Source: Mucilaginibacter sp.
Lineage (GTDB): Bacteria; Bacteroidota; Bacteroidia; Sphingobacteriales; Sphingobacteriaceae
Length of the DNA stretch: 64,000 bases
Assembly (NCBI RefSeq): GCF_025359345.1
Contig: NZ_JANYGQ010000026.1
Location: 62,001-126,000, forward strand
Reading direction: 5' to 3'
The notes under the pieces are model-generated. The model did no database searches and was not told the DNA's origin. It saw nothing but the letters and a program-made list of their open reading frames with translations. The position numbers were made by a program, and so were the translations under genes. This document shows, in pieces, positions 51,677 through 58,233 of the stretch; positions within the stretch are counted from its first letter, which is position 1; every line of letters begins with the position of its first letter.

Positions 51677-52417
51677 TCAAATAAACCTGATCAGATCGCT
51701 TAATTCTTTTTTATACGTTACGCCAACGGGTATTTCCTCGTCATCAATCCACAGCCTGTTGTCCTGAATTTTGGTGATATAATTTATGTTGATGATATAG
51801 GAGCGGTGCACCCGCAGCAGGTTTTTTGCAAAAGCAAGTTTGACCTCCAAAAAGCTTAAATTCTCGCTAAATATAATATGGCTCGCGTTGTAGTACAGTT
51901 CGCAATAGGCGCCATTGGCTTTTAAAAACCGAATATCGCTTACCATTATTTTTTTAAAGCTGCCGCCATCTTTAACAAAAATACTATCATTCATAAGGTA
52001 GGAAAATTCTGTTGCTTTTTGCGATGCTATTTCTTTGTTTGCGGAATGTTTTAACGCAAGATCGATGGCTATGCTGATATCGAGTTTAGTAAACGGTTTT
52101 GGAACATAGTGCACCGCGTTGGTTTCATAAATCGCTTTTTTGCGCACGCGTTCATCTGTGTTGTTGGTGATAAAGATAATGGTAGGGTCGCAAATCTTTT
52201 TAAGCTCAATTGCCGTGTCGATGCCGTTTGTATTATTGGCCAGCTCAATATCCATAATTATGATGTCGGCAAGGCCGGGTTTGAAGTTTTTGAGCACCTC
52301 AATTCCTGAGTTAAACATGGCCGTTACTTCGTATCCAAGGTTTTCCAGCATTATCCGCAATGCCTCTGCGATGAATACTTCGTCCTCTACGACTACAATT
52401 TTAACTTTGCTTAACAT
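51677..52417 (-). CDS. LytTR-family response regulator
   Basis: 246 residues. A receiver domain (KIVVVEDEVFIAEALRIMLE, phosphoacceptor Asp in IIIMDIELANN, Thr in FITNNTDE, Lys in VPKPF) is followed by a LytTR DNA-binding domain from about residue 145 (DIRFLKANGAYCELYYN, LLRVHRSYIININYI). It is probably phosphorylated by the HisKA_2 kinase at 53231, encoded divergently nearby. It may bind the repeats at 52463-52524 upstream of its own gene. Confidence 0.93.
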   Translation of the reverse strand: MLSKVKIVVVEDEVFIAEALRIMLENLGYEVTAMFNSGIEVLKNFKPGLADIIIMDIELANNTNGIDTAIELKKICDPTIIFITNNTDERVRKKAIYETNAVHYVPKPFTKLDISIAIDLALKHSANKEIASQKATEFSYLMNDSIFVKDGGSFKKIMVSDIRFLKANGAYCELYYNASHIIFSENLSFLEVKLAFAKNLLRVHRSYIININYITKIQDNRLWIDDEEIPVGVTYKKELSDLIRFI

Positions 52418-52462
52418 ATTACCAAAGTTATAATAACAAGTGGTTAAAAAATTATATTAACT

Positions 52463-52524
52463 GTAAATTTTGTGCCTGATGCAGGTGCAGGTTTTGTTAC
52501 GATTGCACGGTAAATTTTGTTACG
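52463..52524 (-). promoter_or_regulatory. Three phased TTTTGT repeats upstream of the LytTR gene
   Basis: TTTTGT units at about 52468, 52492 and 52515, steps of 24 and 23 bp. TTTTGTTACG occurs twice (52492-52501, 52515-52524) and GTAAATTTTGT twice (52463-52473, 52510-52520). LytTR regulators usually bind pairs of direct repeats about two helical turns apart, so this could be an autoregulatory site. No -7 element was found for either direction. The rest of 52525-52763 shows nothing recognisable. Confidence 0.5.
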
Positions 52525-52830
52525 GTGGGAATGTCGACTTTTAGTTAAAGTGCTAAAAACGCGCATTCACAAAGTAAAATAGCCAATTCGTAAACTTGAT
52601 GCGGCAAAATTAATAATTGGAGTTAAATTCATACCAAGTTTAGAAGCTAAAGTTGCCGGTGCCCGATACACACCCGTAACATCAAGACAGTGCTTTGATA
52701 ACCCACCTAAACCTTATCACATATTTTAAAAAGTACGTGCCCGCATAGTCGCCTTGACAGTATTTGTGCCGCCGTAACCATATTCAAACAAAATATCGGC
52801 GTCATGAACTGATATGTGATAACCAAAATT

Positions 52831-52866
52831 ATGAAAAAGACATTGCCGGACAAGCAGGTGCAATAG
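52831..52866 (+). CDS. 11-codon leader reading frame
   Basis: ATG at 52831 reads MKKTLPDKQVQ and stops with TAG at 52864-52866. The stop's last base is the first base of the left arm of the first downstream hairpin. Too short for a functional protein; it is plausible as a regulatory leader peptide. No Shine-Dalgarno is visible. Confidence 0.4.
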   Translation: MKKTLPDKQVQ

Positions 52867-52920
52867 AGGGCAGAACCTACCCAACCGCAATGACGCCTGC
52901 CCTCCTTAAACGAAAGGAGG
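52866..52920 (+). promoter_or_regulatory. Two competing hairpins over a strong Shine-Dalgarno
   Basis: Hairpin 1: GAGGGCAG (52866-52873) with CTGCCCTC (52897-52904). Hairpin 2: CCTCCTT (52901-52907) with AAGGAGG (52914-52920), 6-nt loop; its right arm is the ribosome-binding site AAAGGAGG of the next gene. Both need 52901-52904, so they exclude each other: hairpin 1 frees the ribosome site, hairpin 2 hides it. A ribosome stopped at the leader stop codon would melt hairpin 1. Strong Shine-Dalgarno sites are rare in this phylum. Confidence 0.5.
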
Positions 52921-52928
52921 TATTTAAA

Positions 52929-53102
52929 GTGCGTATATTTCTATGCTTTGTGGCAATATTATTTGCTATATCGATGATGGTAGGTTGTAAAAAAGACTCA
53001 ACTGTAACCCCGGTAAAAAACTATTCGATTATAAAACTTGCTCCTGTCGATTCAACGAATTTGAACGGCGGCAAAAACACACCACCACCACCAAAACAAT
53101 AA
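52929..53102 (+). CDS. Small lipoprotein behind the leader switch
   Basis: 57 residues from the GTG at 52929. This start is fixed by AAAGGAGG 8 bp upstream and by the signal it gives (RIFLCFVAILFAISMMVGC, lipidated Cys20). The mature part is KKDSTVTPVKNYSIIKLAPV, ending in a Pro-rich tail. It lies between the divergent LytTR regulator and its probable kinase, and could be an accessory or sensor lipoprotein of that system (inference). Confidence 0.6.
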   Translation: MRIFLCFVAILFAISMMVGCKKDSTVTPVKNYSIIKLAPVDSTNLNGGKNTPPPPKQ

Positions 53103-53118
53103 TCCCTAATTTTTTAAC

Positions 53119-53149
53119 AAAAAAGGCTGCATTATGCAGTCTTTTTTGT
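53119..53149 (+). terminator. Terminator of the small lipoprotein gene
   Basis: The stem with CTGCA/TGCAG core and A-rich/T-rich flanks ends in CTTTTTTG. It lies 16 bp after the lipoprotein stop and in front of the histidine kinase gene. Confidence 0.8.
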
Positions 53150-53230
53150 TAATTTTAAATTCGCAAGGTTTAAGGTTATCGATTTGAAACTTAAATTTGA
53201 CCGAATAATCCTTATCGAATCTCTAAATAA

Positions 53231-55207
53231 ATGGTATTATTAAAAAGAGGGTTGGCTTTGTTTGCAGGCATTTTTATTTTATTAAATAATGCTTACTCAA
53301 TTTTTATTCAAGAAAATACATCACCGGAGGCAATGTTCAAAAAGGCTTCTGCAACCCAAAGTGATCCATCATTAGGTCTAAATCTAACAAAGCAGGCTTT
53401 ACAATATGCAATACACCAAGGCAACAGAGTTATTATTGTGAAGTGCCTGAACCTGGAGTCGCAATATTACGGGGAGTTAAAAAAATACGACAGCGCTAAG
53501 GTTTGTGCCCACGAAGCACTTTCTCAAGCTGAGATTTATCATTTAGACTCCCTTAAAGGCAAGTCATGGTATACATTGGGAATGATAAGCTTTAGCAATA
53601 ACAACTTGCAACAATCTATAGTCGAATACAACAAGGCGCTAGTGGCTTATAAAGAATCACATCAAACTGCCGGGGTCGGAACTTCATATCTTGGAATCGG
53701 AATTAGTGAACAAGGGTTGACAAATTATTCAAGCTCTATTGGTCATTATTTACAAGCTGCAGACATTTTTCAGAATTTGGGCGACGAAATGTATTTGGCG
53801 TATACTTTCAATTCAATAGCAGATTGTTTTAATGAATTGAGTAAGTATGGAGAAACTCTTGAATATAACAAAAAAGCGTTATTTATAAGGCGAAAATTAA
53901 AAGATGAACAAGGAATTTCTCAATCCTTAAATAACATTGGTTTTTTATATTACAAACTTCAAAAAGCCGATTCTGCTATTTATTATCTTTCCAGAAGCTT
54001 GGAAATTATAAAAAATGATAAGGATTCAAGCGGATTTGTGCTTACTCTTCAAGATATCGGCGCTGCGTATAAAATAAAGGGTGAATTTAAAAAGGCTGAA
54101 AAATATAGCTTGCGAGCACAAAATATAGCCTCTAATTATGGCATGGAGAAAGAGCTGGCCGGCGGAAACGCTGACCTTGCGGAAATTTACACCGGGCAAA
54201 AAGACTACGCAAAGGCTTTGCAACATGTTAATACCGCAATTGACACAGCAAGGAAATTAAATCTTACGGAATTGCTACTTAAGGCTTACACCATTAAGTA
54301 TACCATTTACAAAAAAACAGGCGATTATAAAAACGCAGTAGTATATGGCGATAAGAGGGCCCAGTTAAATGATTCTCTTTTTACAATATCAGCCAATCGC
54401 GCAATCACAGAGATGGCGACCAAATATAAAACTGCCCAAACCGAAAAAGATAGAGATGCTTACAAAGTCCGGAGTCAGCTACAGCAAAAAATTGTTAGCC
54501 AACAAACAAAGTACATCGTCGTTTTATCCATAGCCGCGGTTTTGCTCGCCGCCTTATTCGTAATAGCTTACAATAACTTCCGCAAAAAGAACAAAGCCAA
54601 CAAGCGCATACAAACCTTGATGCAGGATTTGCACCACCGCGTTAAGAACAACTTGCAGATACTTTCGGGCCTTTTTACCATGCAGATTGATAACCTTAGC
54701 GACGAAAATACCAAAAACGCGCTGCGCGAAAACGAGGCCAGGTTAACCTCGATGAACCTAATCCATAACAAACTGTATTTGGATAACACTACCACCAAAA
54801 TTGAGATGAACGACTATTTAACCAAGCTGTTAAATCACATCAAAGACTCTTTTGGCGGTTACAAGCAAAACGAAATTAATTTAAGGATTGAAGTAAGCAA
54901 CATTATGCTGGAGGCCGATAAAGCAGTTGCAATAGGCCTGATTGCCAATGAGCTTACAACCAACGCCTTTAAATATGCCTTCAACGGCCAGGTTCATGGC
55001 GAAATACACCTTGCCCTGCAATTGGTAGAAAAATCAAAAATATTGCTAACCCTTGGCGACAATGGCGTGGGACTAAAAGCCGAAAACAAAGACAAGGCCC
55101 CATCTTTTGGATTAAAACTGGTAAATTTAATGGCCAGGCAGCTAAATTCAACCCTGGTGGTAAATAACAATAACGGAGTATTTTACCAAATGGAGATCAG
55201 CATTTAG
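53231..55207 (+). CDS. TPR-domain sensor histidine kinase (HisKA_2)
   Basis: 658 residues. Signal peptide-like start, then some seven TPR units (for example AKVCAHEALSQAEIYHLDSL, SFSNNNLQQSIVEYNKALVA, NNIGFLYYKLQKADSAIYYL). One membrane helix (YIVVLSIAAVLLAALFVIAY) lies near residue 420. HisKA_2 DLHHRVKNNLQILSG follows, with the probable phospho-His at 469, then a HATPase domain with IANELTTNAFKYAF and GDNGVGL. It likely phosphorylates the LytTR regulator. No Shine-Dalgarno. Confidence 0.92.
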   Translation: MVLLKRGLALFAGIFILLNNAYSIFIQENTSPEAMFKKASATQSDPSLGLNLTKQALQYAIHQGNRVIIVKCLNLESQYYGELKKYDSAKVCAHEALSQAEIYHLDSLKGKSWYTLGMISFSNNNLQQSIVEYNKALVAYKESHQTAGVGTSYLGIGISEQGLTNYSSSIGHYLQAADIFQNLGDEMYLAYTFNSIADCFNELSKYGETLEYNKKALFIRRKLKDEQGISQSLNNIGFLYYKLQKADSAIYYLSRSLEIIKNDKDSSGFVLTLQDIGAAYKIKGEFKKAEKYSLRAQNIASNYGMEKELAGGNADLAEIYTGQKDYAKALQHVNTAIDTARKLNLTELLLKAYTIKYTIYKKTGDYKNAVVYGDKRAQLNDSLFTISANRAITEMATKYKTAQTEKDRDAYKVRSQLQQKIVSQQTKYIVVLSIAAVLLAALFVIAYNNFRKKNKANKRIQTLMQDLHHRVKNNLQILSGLFTMQIDNLSDENTKNALRENEARLTSMNLIHNKLYLDNTTTKIEMNDYLTKLLNHIKDSFGGYKQNEINLRIEVSNIMLEADKAVAIGLIANELTTNAFKYAFNGQVHGEIHLALQLVEKSKILLTLGDNGVGLKAENKDKAPSFGLKLVNLMARQLNSTLVVNNNNGVFYQMEISI

Positions 55208-55222
55208 GAAGAGAGCCAGGAA

Positions 55223-55308
55223 GTTAAGAGTCAAGAATCAAGATTTGTTGGTGTAATTTCTAACTATTGTTATCTATCCTTTTTCAATCTTGATTCTTGA
55301 CTCTTGAC
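55223..55308. terminator. 23-bp inverted repeat after the kinase gene
   Basis: Arms 55223-55245 and 55286-55308 are complementary with one G-T wobble; the core is AGTCAAGAATCAAGATT. The arms contain the repeating unit TCAAGAA/TCAAGAT. It may end kinase transcription; no long T-run follows directly. Confidence 0.55.
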
Positions 55309-55346
55309 ATCTTGATTCTTTCTTCTTCTTTTTTTTCAAAAACCTT

Positions 55347-55376
55347 TTTGAGAACAAAAAAAACCTCCTATATTTG
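55347..55376 (+). promoter_or_regulatory. Promoter of the tRNA-Gln gene
   Basis: TTTG (55347-55350) and perfect TATATTTG (55369-55376), spacer 18 bp, 37 bp before the mature tRNA 5' end. Confidence 0.75.
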
Positions 55377-55413
55377 CATTCCTTTTTGGAATGGATAACA
55401 AACCTAAGGAGAT

Positions 55414-55484
55414 TGCCTGATAGTATAAAGGTAGTACGACGGTTTTTGGTACCGTTTGTCTAGGTTCGAATCCTGGTCGGGCAA
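55414..55484 (+). tRNA. tRNA-Gln (anticodon TTG)
   Basis: 71 nt. The acceptor stem pairs TGCCTGA (55414-55420) with TCGGGCA (55477-55483), discriminator A at 55484. The anticodon stem ACGGT/ACCGT closes the 7-base loop TTTTGGT, giving anticodon TTG. The T-arm GTTCGAATCC is intact. The CCA end is not fully encoded. It reads CAA codons, glutamine. Confidence 0.95.
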
Positions 55485-55510
55485 CAAAGTATTTCGGATT
55501 TCAGATGTTC

Positions 55511-55556
55511 AATTTCGGATTTAGGTCTGGTGAATATCGAAATCCGAAATTTTTTA
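55511..55556 (+). terminator. Rho-independent terminator after tRNA-Gln
   Basis: 12-bp stem AATTTCGGATTT/AAATCCGAAATT (55511-55522, 55540-55551) with T-run 55550-55556. A related TTTCGGATTT copy at 55492-55501 and a partial one at 55601-55628 make the stretch 55485-55636 repetitive. Confidence 0.75.
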
Positions 55557-55636
55557 TAGCTGACTGGACACTAAAAGGGACGAAGATATTGGGTAATTAA
55601 ACCCGAAATCGTAAATCCGGCTTCCGAAATAAACAC

Positions 55637-56581
55637 ATGCCTTTACAATTTAACCCTGTTAAATTATTTGCCGGTTCTGCCACGCAAGCGCTGGCGGCTC
55701 ACATTGCAGCATCATATGGCCGCGATTTGGGCGAGGTTGACATATCGCGTTTCAGCGATGGCGAGTTTCAGCCGCATTTTAATGAGTCGGTACGAGGCAG
55801 TGATGTTTTTTTAATACAAAGCACCAACCCACCAACTGATAATCTGATGGAACTGCTGATGATGATTGATGCCGCACGCCGTGCATCAGCACATTATGTT
55901 ACAGCTGTGATCCCTTATTTCGGTTTGGCCAGGCAGGACAGGAAAGACAAGCCCCGTGTAGCCATCGGCGCAAAGCTGGTTGCCAATTTATTGGTTGCCG
56001 CAGGTATCAACCGCATCATGACCATGGATTTGCACGCTGCGCAGATACAGGGCTTTTTTGATATCCCGGTTGACCACCTTGATGCTTCGATAATTTTTGT
56101 GCCTTATATCAAAAGCCTTAAGCTGCAAAATTTAACTATAGCATCGCCTGATATGGGCGGCTCGTACAGGGCGCGTACATTTGCCAAGTTTTTTAATGCA
56201 GAGGTGGTAATTTGCGATAAACGCCGTAAACGTGCCAATGAAATTGAATCGATGACGTTGATAGGCGACGTTACCGACCAGGATATAGTGCTGATTGATG
56301 ATATATGCGATACTGCCGGCACGCTCGCAAAAGCAGCCGGATTAATTATGGAACGCGGTGCACGTAGTGTTCGTGCAGTTTGTACGCACCCGGTATTATC
56401 CGGCAAGGCTTACGAAACGATAGAGAACTCTGTGTTGACAGAATTGATAGTTACCGATACTATACCGCTTAAATACCAAAGCAATAAAATTAAGGTATTA
56501 ACCACTGCAAATTTATTTGCAAGTGCAATAATGAATGTAAACGAGCACGGCTCGATAAGCCAGCTGTTTAAAGTGGACTGA
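55637..56581 (+). CDS. prs: Ribose-phosphate pyrophosphokinase
   Basis: 314 residues of class I PRPP synthase. DISRFSDGEFQPHFNESVRG, VIPYFGLARQDRKDKPR (ATP/metal loop), DLHAAQIQGFFDIPVDHL and the PRPP loop DIVLIDDICDTAGTLAKAAG are intact. It makes 5-phosphoribosyl 1-diphosphate for nucleotide, His and Trp synthesis. Housekeeping, cytoplasmic, 109 bp upstream of rplY and probably co-transcribed. Confidence 0.96.
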   Translation: MPLQFNPVKLFAGSATQALAAHIAASYGRDLGEVDISRFSDGEFQPHFNESVRGSDVFLIQSTNPPTDNLMELLMMIDAARRASAHYVTAVIPYFGLARQDRKDKPRVAIGAKLVANLLVAAGINRIMTMDLHAAQIQGFFDIPVDHLDASIIFVPYIKSLKLQNLTIASPDMGGSYRARTFAKFFNAEVVICDKRRKRANEIESMTLIGDVTDQDIVLIDDICDTAGTLAKAAGLIMERGARSVRAVCTHPVLSGKAYETIENSVLTELIVTDTIPLKYQSNKIKVLTTANLFASAIMNVNEHGSISQLFKVD

Positions 56582-56690
56582 GAAGTCCATAGACGATGGT
56601 CGATAGTCCATGGTGAAAATTGAAAAGCGAATAAAAATAAACCCATGGCCTCCGGGTCTTGGACTTAACAATAAAACAAATAAATAAAAA

Positions 56691-57275
56691 ATGAAATCAA
56701 TTGCTATTAGCGGTTCTCCAAGAGAGAACGTAGGGAAAAGAGACGCTAAAGAACTGCGTTACCAGAGCCTGGTGCCGGCAGTACTTTACGGTGGGCCAAC
56801 CCAAACCCACTTTTCAGTGTCCGCAAGTGATTTGAAAGCCGTAGTTTATACGCCGGTTGTTCATTTCATCAACTTAGACATTGCCGGTACAAAATCACAG
56901 GCTATTATTAAAGACCTGCAGTTTCACCCGTTGACAGAACAAATTATCCACGTGGATTTTTTACTGTTAGACGAGAAGAAACCAATTACTATCGAAATCC
57001 CTGTTAAATTAACCGGAACTTCGCCAGGTGTTAAAACAGGTGGTAAACTTGTACAAAAATTAAGAAAACTGCGCATCAAAGCATTGCCAAAAGATCATTT
57101 GGACGCAATTGAAGTAAGCATTGAAACTTTGGAAGTTGGTAAATCTGTAAAGGTTAGTGACATCACAGTTAACAAGCTTACAATTATGAACGCTAAAGAA
57201 GATACCATTGTTTCGGTAACTACTTCACGTGCATTGCGCCAGGCTGAGCAGGAAGCTGCTGCCGGTAAAAAATAG
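56691..57275 (+). CDS. rplY: Ribosomal protein L25 / general stress protein Ctc
   Basis: 194 residues, the long L25/Ctc type: an N-terminal L25 domain (KSIAISGSPRENVGKRDAKE, VPAVLYGG) and a C-terminal TL5-like domain (LTGTSPGVKTGGKLVQKLRK). It binds 5S rRNA in the large subunit. It stands in the conserved prs-rplY-pth order seen in many bacteria. A hairpin terminator and repeat follow. Confidence 0.94.
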   Translation: MKSIAISGSPRENVGKRDAKELRYQSLVPAVLYGGPTQTHFSVSASDLKAVVYTPVVHFINLDIAGTKSQAIIKDLQFHPLTEQIIHVDFLLLDEKKPITIEIPVKLTGTSPGVKTGGKLVQKLRKLRIKALPKDHLDAIEVSIETLEVGKSVKVSDITVNKLTIMNAKEDTIVSVTTSRALRQAEQEAAAGKK

Positions 57276-57315
57276 CCCCCCGACCCCCTGAAGGGGGAGC
57301 AAAAAGGGAAAAATT

Positions 57316-57348
57316 AACAGCGATAAGTTTATACTTGTCGCTGTTTTT
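57316..57348 (+). terminator. Terminator after rplY
   Basis: AACAGCGA and AAG on the left pair with CTT and TCGCTGTT on the right (57316-57327, 57334-57345) around a single mismatch, followed by TTT. Confidence 0.75.
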
Positions 57349-57367
57349 GTTAAAAGTAATATCTTCG
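57338..57367 (+). promoter_or_regulatory. Possible pth promoter
   Basis: TATCTTCG at 57360-57367 resembles the TAnnTTTG element, with TTG 22 bp upstream. GTAATATCTTCGCG recurs exactly upstream of the receptor gene at 58199-58212, so a shared promoter motif is plausible. Confidence 0.4.
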
Positions 57368-57437
57368 CGTTTTAGTAATTATACATTTTGCAGCGCAGCT
57401 GCAAATAAAAAATTCCCCCTTTAGGGGGCCAGGGGGC

Positions 57438-57998
57438 ATGAACTATTTAATTGTAGGTTTAGGAAACATAGGGCCCGAATATGCCGACACCCGGCATAAC
57501 ATCGGTTTTATGATATTGGATGAATTTGCGAAGCAGGAAGGCGCGAAGTTCTATAACATGCGCCTGGCTTACTATACCGAGGTTAGCCACAAGGCTCGTA
57601 AATTGTTTCTGATAAAGCCCACAACGTTCATGAACCTTAGCGGCAAAGCTCTTAACCATTGGATGAAGGAATTGAAAATTCCGATCGAAAATGTATTGGT
57701 GCTGGTTGATGATATAGCCCTGCCGTTTGGCACCTTGCGCCTAAAACCCAAGGGTAGCGCTGCAGGCCACAACGGCCTGAAACATATTGAAGCTACTCTT
57801 GGTCATAACAACTATGCCCGCCTTCGTTTTGGTGTTAGCGACAACTTTCCGAAAGGTCGACAGGTTGATTATGTACTTGACGCCTTTGATAAAGATGAGG
57901 TGCCTGCCTTACCTGAACTTATCGACCGCTCTATCGAAATGATCAAAAGCTTCGCCACCATTGGTGCAGAGCTTACCATGACGCGGTTTAACAAATAG
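57438..57998 (+). CDS. pth: Peptidyl-tRNA hydrolase
   Basis: 186 residues. Catalytic signature NYLIVGLGNIGPEYADTRHN with Asn10 and His20, then FLIKPTTFMNLSGKAL, VLVDDIALPFGTLRLKPKGS and AAGHNGLKHIEATLG. It releases peptides from prematurely dropped peptidyl-tRNA and is essential. The ATG abuts a repeat, so its 5' leader includes that palindrome. Confidence 0.95.
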   Translation: MNYLIVGLGNIGPEYADTRHNIGFMILDEFAKQEGAKFYNMRLAYYTEVSHKARKLFLIKPTTFMNLSGKALNHWMKELKIPIENVLVLVDDIALPFGTLRLKPKGSAAGHNGLKHIEATLGHNNYARLRFGVSDNFPKGRQVDYVLDAFDKDEVPALPELIDRSIEMIKSFATIGAELTMTRFNK

Positions 57999-58202
57999 CC
58001 TTTTGTTAAAAAGCGTGAAGCCCTTTTGACTCCCTCATTAACCTGTAATATTTATAAAGACGATACCAACGGCGATGGTTGATAAACCGCGCTCCCGGCC
58101 ATTTGAGCGCAATATTTACTGCAACAAAGTAACAACTGCGTTACGTAACTAAAATAATAGTTAAATTGGGCTAAAACGTTTTTTTTATGCAGCCCGAGGT
58201 AA

Positions 58203-58210
58203 TATCTTCG
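58203..58210 (+). promoter_or_regulatory. Possible -7 element of the receptor gene
   Basis: TATCTTCG, embedded in the same GTAATATCTTCGCG block as before pth, 24 bp before the ATG. Confidence 0.4.
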
Positions 58211-58233
58211 CGCCAAATATCAAAATACCCTTA

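Larger units (their letters stand above)
57276..57437. repeat. Inverted GC-rich repeats flanking the rplY-pth spacer
   Basis: CCCCCCGACCCCCTGAAGGG (57278-57297) and the inverted relative CCCCCTTTAGGGGGCCAGGG (57415-57434) border a 160-bp segment holding a terminator. The left copy begins right after the rplY stop and the right copy ends at the base before the pth ATG. Another such palindrome is at 61093-61112. Confidence 0.65.

Noticed and set aside
52764..52928. Long N-terminal extension of the small lipoprotein
   Set aside because: The segment has no protein-like pattern, spoils the lipoprotein signal and would translate the hairpins. A Shine-Dalgarno fixes the GTG at 52929.
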